Source of the DNA: Methanosarcinales archaeon
GTDB taxonomy: Archaea; Halobacteriota; Syntropharchaeia; Alkanophagales; Methanospirareceae
DNA length: 5,792 nt
Direction: 5' to 3'
Assembly: GCA_009618475.1 (NCBI GenBank)
Contig: WJOV01000033.1
Location: 1-5,792 of the forward strand
Shown: piece after piece, positions 1 through 5,231 of the stretch
How the letters are laid out: each line of letters starts with the position of its first letter
Position numbering within the stretch: the first letter of the stretch is position 1
Translations under genes and position numbers: made by a program
The notes under the pieces: generated by a model
Database searches by the model: none
What the model was told of the DNA's origin: nothing
Seen by the model: the letters and a program-made list of their open reading frames with translations, nothing else

Positions 1-1
1 A

Positions 2-535
2 GATTCCATTGCATCGGTGAGAGGCGCTGGTTATGATTCGCACGTAACGGAACGAGTGGTTTCGCAGATGTTGATCGAGATGGATGGATTGGAGGAGCTA
101 AAGGAGGTGATTATCATAGCGGCGACAAACCGACCTGACATGGTTGACCCTGCATTGCTGCGACCCGGAAGGCTTGACCGGTTGATATACATACAGCCAC
201 CGGATAAAGAGGAGAGGAAGAAAATATTCGACGTTCATCTGAGTGGCAAGCCGATAGGAGAGGACGTAGATGTGGAGGAGTTTGCGGAAAGAACAGATGG
301 ATATGTCGGTGCGGATATAGCGGCAATCGTTAAAGAAGCGGTGATGAGTTCTTTACGGGAGTTTATCACGTCAGGAATAAGTGAGGAGCACGTGAAAGAA
401 GCAATACAAAACATAGTAATAAAGAAGCAGCATTTTGAAACGGGTATTAAGAGCGTAAGACCAACTGTAACGCCAAAAGCACAGGAGGAGTTCGAGGGAA
501 AGGCGGAGGATTTCGTGAAATACGCTTACGCATAA
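2..535 (+). CDS. CDC48/VAT-type AAA+ ATPase, C-terminal part (5' end outside window)
   Basis: This is the last 177 residues of a CDC48/p97/VAT-family ATPase, a hexameric unfoldase that uses ATP to extract and unfold proteins, usually for the proteasome. The frame is open to the left edge and begins DSIAS, the end of a Walker B segment (normally DEIDSIA). The second region of homology follows: sensor 1 in AATNRPD, then LLRPGRLDR with the arginine fingers. The sensor 2 helix starts at GYVGADIAAIVKEA. The remaining ~55 residues, with the VRPTVTP segment, match the tail after the second AAA domain (D2), so the missing part should hold the N domain, D1 and the D2 Walker A. The TAA stop sits on the edge of a hairpin. 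The next gene is eS4, with its own promoter, so there is no sign of co-transcription. The family call is very safe. D2 rather than D1 is inferred from the C-terminal tail. Confidence 0.95.
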   Translation, partial: DSIASVRGAGYDSHVTERVVSQMLIEMDGLEELKEVIIIAATNRPDMVDPALLRPGRLDRLIYIQPPDKEERKKIFDVHLSGKPIGEDVDVEEFAERTDGYVGADIAAIVKEAVMSSLREFITSGISEEHVKEAIQNIVIKKQHFETGIKSVRPTVTPKAQEEFEGKAEDFVKYAYA

Positions 536-556
536 AACTTTTTAGAAAAAAGTTTT
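534..556 (+). terminator. Hairpin at the CDC48 stop codon, followed by a T-rich tract
   Basis: AAAACTTTTT (534-543) and AAAAAGTTTT (547-556) form a perfect 10-bp inverted repeat with a 3-base loop. It starts inside the TAA stop. The stem is almost all A-T, so it is weak as RNA. A T-rich run lies downstream at 579-597. Archaeal termination mainly needs T-tracts, so the combination plausibly ends the CDC48 transcript. The role is inferred. Confidence 0.45.
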
Positions 557-593
557 ATCAAAAAATTTGGTAAAGCGTTCTTTTTCATATTTC

Positions 594-629
594 CTTTAAA
601 TAGAATTTGCGACATAGATATATTTAAAT
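594..629 (+). promoter_or_regulatory. Candidate TATA boxes for the rps4e-rpl5 unit
   Basis: Two TATA-like elements precede rps4e: CTTTAAATAG at 594-603 and ATATTTAAAT at 620-629. With the usual archaeal spacing of about 25 bases, the second would start transcription near 650, only about ten bases before the ATG at 659. The first would start it near 625. Only a weak AGGT (648-651) could serve as Shine-Dalgarno. No clear BRE was identified, and the choice between the boxes is open. Confidence 0.55.
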
Positions 630-658
630 TTAAAACACAATAATTCAGGTTAGTAAAA

Positions 659-1390
659 ATGGGAAGACATCAAAAGAGAATAGCGGCACCACGTAGCTGG
701 AAAATAGAGCGAAAAACAGCCTATTGGGCGGTAAAACCGAGACCGGGTCCGCATCCAGGGGATAGAAGCATGCCTTTGCTTTTGATCGTAAGAGACATGC
801 TGAAGTTAGCGGACAATAGTAGAGAAGCGAAGCGGATATTGAACGAAGGCACCGTTAAGGTTGACGGAAGAGTGAGAAAAGACCACAAGTTTCCTGTTGG
901 CATCTTTGACCTTCTTTCTATTCCTGCAATAAAAGCGAATTATATGATGGTTTTGGACAAGAAAGGGAGATTGTCGCTGGTAGATGTAGGAGAGGAAGAG
1001 GCATCCGGGAAACTATGCCGGGTGGACGGCAAAAGAATGATAAAAGGAAGGGGGATACAATTGAACCTGCACGATGGTAGGAACGTTCTACCGGGAGAAG
1101 CCCTTGCGGATGCGGTAAAAACGCATGATTCGTTGATGATTGCCCTGGAGTCAAATGAGATATTGCATCACTTTGCGTATAAGGAAGGGAGTAAAGTGAT
1201 GGTGATAGGCGGGAAGCATTCTGCTCAGACGGGCGAAATAGAGGAGATACGGATAGTGCGAAGTCCGGAGTCAAACGTGGTAAAGATAAAAGCGTTTAAC
1301 GGTAACGGCGGCGAGGGCAGTTTCGAGACCATTGCGGATTATGTGTTCGTAGTGGGCGAAGAAAAGATAGAGATACCGGGGGTTAAATAA
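659..1390 (+). CDS. rps4e: Small-subunit ribosomal protein eS4 (S4e)
   Basis: This gene encodes a 243-residue eS4, a small-subunit ribosomal protein found in archaea and eukaryotes, with the length expected of archaeal members. It begins with the signature MGRHQKRIAAPRSWKI and continues with WAVKPRPGPHP. An S4-type RNA-binding segment spans about residues 41-105, including REAKRILNEGTVKVDGRVR. A central eS4 domain follows to about 167. A KOW motif lies at about 176-205 (EGSKVMVIGGKHSAQTGEI). The C-terminus ends in the typical DYVFVVGEEK region. The ATG at 659 is chosen because family homology begins there. The gene lies 3 bases before rpl5, so the two are surely co-transcribed. The upstream neighbour is a CDC48-type ATPase rather than L24, which is unusual for archaea. 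Confidence 0.98.
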   Translation: MGRHQKRIAAPRSWKIERKTAYWAVKPRPGPHPGDRSMPLLLIVRDMLKLADNSREAKRILNEGTVKVDGRVRKDHKFPVGIFDLLSIPAIKANYMMVLDKKGRLSLVDVGEEEASGKLCRVDGKRMIKGRGIQLNLHDGRNVLPGEALADAVKTHDSLMIALESNEILHHFAYKEGSKVMVIGGKHSAQTGEIEEIRIVRSPESNVVKIKAFNGNGGEGSFETIADYVFVVGEEKIEIPGVK

Positions 1391-1393
1391 GAA

Positions 1394-1912
1394 ATGGCGG
1401 CGAATCCGATGAGAAGAATAGAAGTGGATAAAGTAGGGATAAACATGGGCGTAGGGGAGAGTGGAGAGAAGTTAGCAAAAGCAGAGAAACTGATGAGTAA
1501 TAGCGCAATTGCAGGTCAAAAGCCGATTAAGCGACAGGCTAAGAGAAGCTTACAGCCGCTTGGTATAAAAAAAGGCGAAGCCATTGCTTGTAAAGTCACG
1601 CTGAGAGGAAAGCGAGCAGCGGATTTCCTTAAACGATGTTTTAAGATACAAAATAAACTTCTTAGGAGTCAATTCGACACCTATGGTAATTTCTCCTTCG
1701 GCATCGCAGAACACACTGACTTTGGCATCAGGTACGAGCCAAAAGTAGGGATATTTGGAATGGACGTTTCGGTGGCTTTAAAAAGACCGGGGTATCGAAT
1801 AAAAGAGAGGAGAATACAAAAGAAGAAGGTGCCAAATAAGCAAAGGATAAACAGAGCGGACGTCTTTGCTTTTCTCGAAAAGGATTATGGCGTGGAAGTG
1901 GTGGAGGAGTGA
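1394..1912 (+). CDS. rpl5: Large-subunit ribosomal protein uL5 (L5)
   Basis: This gene encodes a 172-residue archaeal uL5, which binds 5S rRNA and forms part of the central protuberance of the large subunit. The archaeal hallmarks are in order: NPMRRIEVDKVGINMGVGESG at the N-terminus, GQKPIKRQAK at about 41-50, GIKKGEAIACKVTLRG at about 57-72, then GNFSFGIAEH and VGIFGMDVSVALKRPGYRI near 118-136, followed by a basic stretch. Length is normal. It starts 3 bases after the rps4e stop. GGGGGT (1378-1383), 10 bases upstream of the ATG, can serve as Shine-Dalgarno with one G-U pair. In most archaea S14 follows uL5. Here a DUF1638-family gene follows after 34 bases, so the usual operon is cut. Confidence 0.98.
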   Translation: MAANPMRRIEVDKVGINMGVGESGEKLAKAEKLMSNSAIAGQKPIKRQAKRSLQPLGIKKGEAIACKVTLRGKRAADFLKRCFKIQNKLLRSQFDTYGNFSFGIAEHTDFGIRYEPKVGIFGMDVSVALKRPGYRIKERRIQKKKVPNKQRINRADVFAFLEKDYGVEVVEE

Positions 1913-1946
1913 AAAACCACGAGATTTCACAAACAAATATGAAACA

Positions 1947-2810
1947 ATGCACGTCGGAGTCATCACATGCGAGATTTTAAGAAAAGAAATAAAAGACGTG
2001 ATTAGAGAAACAGGCGTGGATAGAATATTTTTTGTGCTGCCTGAGACCAGTAATCCTGCGATAGACGTAATAATAAAAAGAGTGGATGAATGTTTTGCGA
2101 GCGAATTGGCTGAGGAAGATAGGCATATAAAAATAAAAGAAAAAACGATTGAGAGGATAGAGAAGGAAATTCGTGAACACGACATCAGGGATTCTGCGAT
2201 TATTAAAGTGATGGAGTTGAGAATGCACGACTACCCGGATAAACTACTGGCTGAGATTGAGGATGGCATAAAAAAAATGAGCTCTGTGGTGGATTTTGTT
2301 TTATTGGGATACGGGTTGTGTGGATGCACGGGAAGCGAAGTGGAGCGAGTAATCAAAGAAGCAGACGTTCCCGTGGTAATACCGAGGGACAAAAAAGGAG
2401 AGATATTGAACAATTGCATAGAGATTGCGATTGGTAGAGAAAAGGTTCGGGAGTTGCAGTGCGAAGAAAGAGGGACTTTTTTCATGACTCCTGCCGGGGC
2501 ATCGATTATAAGGGAGCCCCAGGTAATCCTGGAATCCGCTATAAACATTATGGCGGGAAGGATGAACAGAAGTGCTGCCGTTGACACACCGAGAATAATA
2601 AAACTCATGGAGAACCATTACCGAAGGGTGGTGAAGATATGCTATTCCGAAGCTGACGAGAACGATGAAGAATACTCGAAAACGGTTGATAACTTCGCTA
2701 AGAGATTTAACCTGGAAATGAAGTCGTTAAAGGGGTCATCAAAAATTATGCTCGAGGCTCTCACAAAATCCCAACCACCTTATAAATGGCAATCACAAGC
2801 AAAAAAATGA
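1947..2810 (+). CDS. DUF1638-family protein
   Basis: The predicted 287-residue protein has no signal peptide or membrane segment, so it is probably cytosolic. It resembles DUF1638 (PF07796 by recall), a family common in methanogens and sometimes near methylamine/corrinoid genes; its biochemical function is unknown to me. Supporting segments are the opening MHVGVITCEILRKEI, MELRMHDYPDKLLAEI at 89-104, VDFVLLGYGLCG at 115-126, VPVVIPR at 141-147, NNCIEIAIG at 155-163 and the GTFFMTPAG segment at 176-184. I recall a conserved HDC where NNC stands here; C157 is kept. Six cysteines (8, 49, 125, 127, 157, 172) precede C232. The frame opens at 1866 inside rpl5, but homology begins at the ATG at 1947, which lacks a clear Shine-Dalgarno. 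The residues after about 275 are encoded in a 50-base overlap with the opposite gene and look unlike a conserved domain. Confidence 0.8.
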   Translation: MHVGVITCEILRKEIKDVIRETGVDRIFFVLPETSNPAIDVIIKRVDECFASELAEEDRHIKIKEKTIERIEKEIREHDIRDSAIIKVMELRMHDYPDKLLAEIEDGIKKMSSVVDFVLLGYGLCGCTGSEVERVIKEADVPVVIPRDKKGEILNNCIEIAIGREKVRELQCEERGTFFMTPAGASIIREPQVILESAINIMAGRMNRSAAVDTPRIIKLMENHYRRVVKICYSEADENDEEYSKTVDNFAKRFNLEMKSLKGSSKIMLEALTKSQPPYKWQSQAKK

Positions 2811-3114
2811 GAATGGTAATGATTGTAAGCTGAAACTTAAATTCGGTACGATATTTTATAAGAATGCGATTGACATTTAGAGCAAGTGAAAGAATGACAA
2901 TGCCAGTGGCGGTGTTGATGATGCATAGCGGCATATTGAAATGAGCAGCAGTCCCAACGAAGCAAGCTCCAACTATGCAAATGGGGCAGAGAAAAATCCC
3001 CGTCAGTATCAATCCCACGAGGGCAGTTACGGATAAGCAGAGCTTTTTTAACCTAGAACCCAGTTTTTCTTCTTCCTTTCCACTCCCCTTCTTCATCAAT
3101 GTATTGCATATCAT
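2761..3114 (-). CDS. Small three-helix membrane protein with CPIC motif, unknown function
   Basis: I do not recognise the family. The 117-residue product has a charged start (KKGSGKEEEK) and then three hydrophobic segments at about 25-55, 61-83 and 94-116, with positive charges near 85-93. Segment 1 carries LCPICIVGACFVG, giving C43-x-x-C46 plus C51, with C64 at the start of segment 2. Cysteines paired in a first helix recall MerT/MerF/MerC-type metal transporters, but that is an analogy, not a homology call. The start is either the ATG at 3114 or the ATG at 3096 (residue 7). No clear Shine-Dalgarno precedes the first. The gene is divergent from the MFS transporter gene and shares its promoter region. 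Its last 50 bases overlap the DUF1638 gene tail-to-tail. The membrane profile, which the opposite-strand frames lack, is the main evidence that it is real. Confidence 0.72.
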   Translation of the reverse strand: MICNTLMKKGSGKEEEKLGSRLKKLCLSVTALVGLILTGIFLCPICIVGACFVGTAAHFNMPLCIINTATGIVILSLALNVNRILIKYRTEFKFQLTIITILIFLLVIAIYKVVGIL

Positions 3115-3136
3115 TAAACGATACAGTATAAAAAGC

Positions 3137-3173
3137 GTTCGGTCAAAATAATTTAAATGCTTTTTGAACGAAC
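3137..3173. promoter_or_regulatory. Inverted repeat centred on a TATA-like element: candidate operator of a divergent promoter
   Basis: GTTCGGTCAAAA (3137-3148) and TTTTGAACGAAC (3162-3173) are inverted with 11 of 12 positions matching, separated by 13 bases. The spacer holds ATTTAAAT (3151-3158), itself palindromic, so the dyad axis and the TATA centre coincide within half a base. Transcription would start near 3181 on the + strand and near 3128 on the - strand, fitting both neighbouring genes. A repressor dimer bound to the arms would compete with TBP. The binding protein is unknown and not encoded in the window. Confidence 0.55.
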
Positions 3174-3192
3174 AAATACTAATGAAAATAGG

Positions 3193-4434
3193 ATGAAAAG
3201 AGAAAAGAACACGGCTTCCGCAGTTACACTTTTACCATTGACGGCGTCACATGGTTTAATGCACGTCATGGCTACTGCACTCCCCATACTGTCACTTTTA
3301 GTAATGGATGAGTTTTAATTAACGTACACCGCGGTAGGGCTGCTCTCTTTTGCTTTTGCGGCTGCTATCGGACTGGGAAGCATACTGGCTGGTCTGCTAT
3401 CCGATAGATTCGATGGAATGAGGCTGATAAGTCTCGGCTTCTTTTTCACTGCTATTCTCTCGGCTCTTCTACTGCTAACGCACAATTTTTTGTCGCTCGC
3501 CCTTATTTTTATCATCATGGGCTTTTTTCTCAGTTTCTATCATCCCTCTGCTCTATCCTACATCGCGAAATCATTCAGGGTCAGACGAGGGAAAGCTTAT
3601 GGGGTGCACGAGACCGGAGCGAGCATAGGACTTGCCATAACGCCATTAATAGCCGCATTTATTTCTTTTTACTACGGATGGCGGTTCGTTTACTTATTGC
3701 TGGCAGTTCCGGCGATTGTTTTCGCTTTTCTACCACTCGGGATGATGAAGGTACGAAAAGGAGGATGGATAGGGGCGAGAGAGGAACAAAAGTTTTACTC
3801 CGATGCCAATGTTAATGTTAATGTTAATACCAACGACAGGGAATTAAGAGTTTTTCTCCGGCAAGTCATAAGTACAGGTTCGTTAAGAAGGATATACGTA
3901 ATAGAAGGGCTATTCGGGTTCGTTATCGGTGGTGCATTGACTTTTATCCCTATTTTCCTTAACGAAGCAAAAGGGTTGGGTCCTGAGTTAGCAGTGACGA
4001 TAACCTGTGTGTTTACAGCAGGAGGAGCGATAGGTAAATTCGTAGGTGGACATTTTTCTGACATCGTGGGGGAGCGAAAGGTGATGGCTATTGGTTTTTT
4101 CCTCGTTGCACCTTTATTTTTCGCTGTTCCGTTCCTCCCTCTACTCTGGGCTATTCTGGCGTTAGCACTTGCAGGCTTGATTTTTCCAACAGTTCTCCCT
4201 GCTATAATAACTACGATAGGCAAGGAAATAGAGCCGTCAAGAACGGGAATAGCGTTTGGATTGTTAATGTTCGCGGGTTTCGGCGTCGCATCTGTTTCTC
4301 GCCTAATCCTGGGTTTGGTAAGCGACAGTTTTGGTATTTCTGCGGTGTTCTATCCAATCGTAATTGCTACCCTGGTTGGCGGGCTAATGAACATTTGCAT
4401 GCCGATGAGGCTGGGATGCAATGGTGTAAGATAA
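3193..4434 (+). pseudogene. MFS transporter interrupted by an in-frame TAA (codon 42)
   Basis: The frame reads from ATG 3193 as 41 residues ending LLVMDEF, meets TAA at 3316-3318, and continues in the same frame with LTYTAVGLLSF for 371 more codons to the TAA at 4432-4434. Together they make a complete MFS transporter of about 413 residues: helix 1 before the stop; helix 2 and motif A (GLLSDRFDGMR, about 67-77) after it; AYGVHETGASIG near helix 5; a cytoplasmic linker; and the second-half motif GGHFSDIVGERK (285-296). The SHGLMHVMATALP opening and general pattern recall the fosmidomycin-resistance-like MFS group, but the substrate cannot be read. No in-frame ATG, GTG or TTG lies between the stop and ATG 3418, so restarted translation would lose helices 1-2. 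Alternatives are readthrough or a sequencing error. The intact remainder argues for a recent lesion. Confidence 0.75.
3808..3825 (+). repeat. Three tandem AATGTT hexamers in the MFS linker
   Basis: AATGTT occurs three times in a row, followed by AATACCAAC, giving DANVNVNVNTND at about codons 204-215 of the MFS frame. This is in the hydrophilic loop between the two halves of the transporter, where length change is usually tolerated. Because the unit is six bases, gain or loss of a copy keeps the frame. Confidence 0.85.
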
Positions 4435-4470
4435 GGAGAAAGGGGGGCATATAAAACGGGTTGAATAAAA

Positions 4471-4503
4471 TTCTTCTTTTTCGATTTTAATGGCTATTTT
4501 TGT
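4471..4503 (+). terminator. T-rich tract after the MFS gene
   Basis: Runs TTCTTCTTTTT (4471-4481), ATTTT (4484-4488) and ATTTTT (4496-4501) follow the MFS stop at 4434. Archaeal RNA polymerase terminates at such T-tracts without needing a hairpin. A CATATAAAA at 4449-4457 looks like a TATA box but has no fitting gene start close downstream. The terminator call is from composition only. Confidence 0.4.
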
Positions 4504-4523
4504 ATCGCAAAACTTCACAAACA

Positions 4524-4550
4524 CCGAAAATGTTATCGGAAATTACTTAA
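4524..4550 (+). promoter_or_regulatory. Imperfect palindrome and TATA-like sequence upstream of the toxin-antitoxin genes
   Basis: CCGAAAATGTTATCGG (4524-4539) matches its own reverse complement at 12 of 16 positions, with CCGA/TCGG ends. An AT-rich AATTACTTAA (4541-4550) lies just downstream, at a distance that would put the transcript start near 4570, shortly before the Shine-Dalgarno at 4576. Type II toxin-antitoxin operons are often repressed by their own complex binding such palindromes. Both elements are weak by sequence alone. Confidence 0.3.
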
Positions 4551-4586
4551 GGTTAGACATACAAAATAAAATAGTGAGGTGAAAAT

Positions 4587-4781
4587 ATGGCGGTAAAGGA
4601 AGTAATCTTAAAGGAAATTGAGAGGGTTCCAGAACAATATCTTGCGGAGATACTGGATTTTATACGCTTTTTAGCGGGAAAATCGGTGGAAGAAAGGATG
4701 GAAACGGCAATCGCAAGCGAAACGTCTCTTAAAAAAGATTGGCTAAGACCTGAGGAGGATGAAGCTTGGCGAGATTTGTAA
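4587..4781 (+). CDS. Antitoxin, DUF2281-like, of a type II toxin-antitoxin pair
   Basis: The 64-residue product is the likely antitoxin for the MazF/PemK-like toxin encoded next. The N-terminal half (AVKEVILKEIERVPEQYLAE...ILDFIRFLAG) is helical and resembles DUF2281-type proteins. The C-terminal half ends LKKDWLRPEEDEAWRDL, an acidic, Trp-rich tail often seen in antitoxins of this type and probably the toxin-binding segment. The start is firm: GAGGTGA (4576-4582), a strong Shine-Dalgarno, lies 4 bases before the ATG. The toxin gene overlaps the last 16 bases, as expected for coupled translation that keeps antitoxin in excess. No DNA-binding motif is obvious, so autoregulation is uncertain. 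The pairing makes the call good; the exact family name is from recall. Confidence 0.85.
   Translation: MAVKEVILKEIERVPEQYLAEILDFIRFLAGKSVEERMETAIASETSLKKDWLRPEEDEAWRDL
4754..4758 (+). promoter_or_regulatory. Shine-Dalgarno that fixes the toxin TTG start
   Basis: GGAGG lies inside the antitoxin reading frame, 7 bases before TTG 4766, the ideal spacing. It supports the TTG over later GTG codons as the toxin start and implies toxin translation coupled to antitoxin translation. Confidence 0.75.
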
Positions 4782-5098
4782 AGGGAGATGTGGTGGTTGT
4801 TCCATTTCCATTTTCGGATTTGAGCCACGCCAAAAAGCGTCCTGCTCTGGTTATTGCCGAATTAGAAGGGGATGACCTGATTCTCTGCCAGATAACCAGC
4901 CAAGGGGTTAGGGACAGGTATGCGGTTTCAATTGAGAAGGATGACTTCGAAACCGGGACAATTAGGCAAAAGAGCAATGTGCGACCAAATCGTATATTTA
5001 CAGCGGACCGCAACATTATCTTATATCCTGCTGCTCATCTAAAGCTCGAGAAAGTCAAAGAAGTGATAGATAAGATAGTTGAAATTTTACGGCAATGA
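4766..5098 (+). CDS. MazF/PemK-like endoribonuclease toxin
   Basis: The 110-residue product matches MazF/PemK/CcdB-fold toxins, normally sequence-specific endoribonucleases that cut mRNA and stop growth unless bound by antitoxin. It opens MARFVKGDVVVVPFPFSD, the first strand-loop of the SH3-like barrel. KKRPALVIA follows at 23-31, with R25 at the position of the catalytic Arg. CQITSQ at 41-46 supplies the conserved Thr/Ser (T44 or S45). The later SNVRPNRIFTADRN segment and the helical end (KVKEVIDKIVEIL) also fit. Length is normal and both likely active-site residues are present, so it appears intact. The start is TTG, chosen for the strong Shine-Dalgarno and because homology begins there. 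It overlaps the antitoxin gene by 16 bases. The RNA target cannot be read from sequence. Confidence 0.92.
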   Translation: MARFVKGDVVVVPFPFSDLSHAKKRPALVIAELEGDDLILCQITSQGVRDRYAVSIEKDDFETGTIRQKSNVRPNRIFTADRNIILYPAAHLKLEKVKEVIDKIVEILRQ

Positions 5099-5099
5099 A

Positions 5100-5206
5100 T
5101 TGCGCAACTTCCGATAACAGAGCGTATCTGCTTCGGCTAACGCTTTCGCCCAAATCCCCCTCCTGGGAACTTCAGACGCTCAGAGCGTTATACGTAAAGC
5201 GCTTTA
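5100..5206. repeat. Hairpin-rich intergenic element between convergent genes, possibly a dispersed repeat
   Basis: The stretch between the toxin gene and the - strand DUF447 gene is full of symmetry. TTGCGCAA (5100-5107) and TAAAGCGCTTTA (5195-5206) are perfect palindromes at its ends. AGCGT (5121-5125) pairs with ACGCT (5140-5144) around an inner GC-TTCG-GC, a classic C(UUCG)G tetraloop in RNA. ACGCT (5176-5180) pairs with AGCGT (5184-5188) around CAG. An imperfect direct repeat, AACTTC plus six or seven bases plus CAGAGCGT, occurs at about 5106 and 5168. It could be a bidirectional terminator, a small mobile-element remnant or REP-like repeat, or part of a structured RNA. No long T-run follows the hairpins. 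Confidence 0.5.
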
Positions 5207-5231
5207 AATAAACGGTACATAAAATGAAAGT

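Noticed and set aside
1866..1946. An upstream extension of the DUF1638 frame by 27 codons
   Set aside because: It lies within the end of rpl5 and encodes Trp/Lys-rich residues without family similarity; homology begins at ATG 1947.
1778..2185. A hydrophobic - strand frame of 135 residues across rpl5 and the DUF1638 gene
   Set aside because: It is antisense to two supported genes. Its Ser/Phe/Ile-rich look is what A-rich Lys/Glu coding yields on the opposite strand.
3795..4223. A 142-residue - strand frame inside the MFS gene
   Set aside because: It is the shadow of the conserved MFS helices; its Pro/Ala/Lys-rich composition and lack of motifs are typical of antisense frames.
4449..4457. CATATAAAA as a promoter for the toxin-antitoxin genes
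   Set aside because: It would start transcription about 110 bases before the antitoxin ATG and upstream of the T-rich tract, so it is a poor candidate.
5087..5182. A 30-codon open stretch on the - strand (containing AKALAEADTLCYRKLRN) within the hairpin-rich spacer
   Set aside because: It looks somewhat protein-like, but it is bounded by stops, has no ATG or GTG near its upstream end and no Shine-Dalgarno, and lies inside the repeat-like element. At most it is a remnant.
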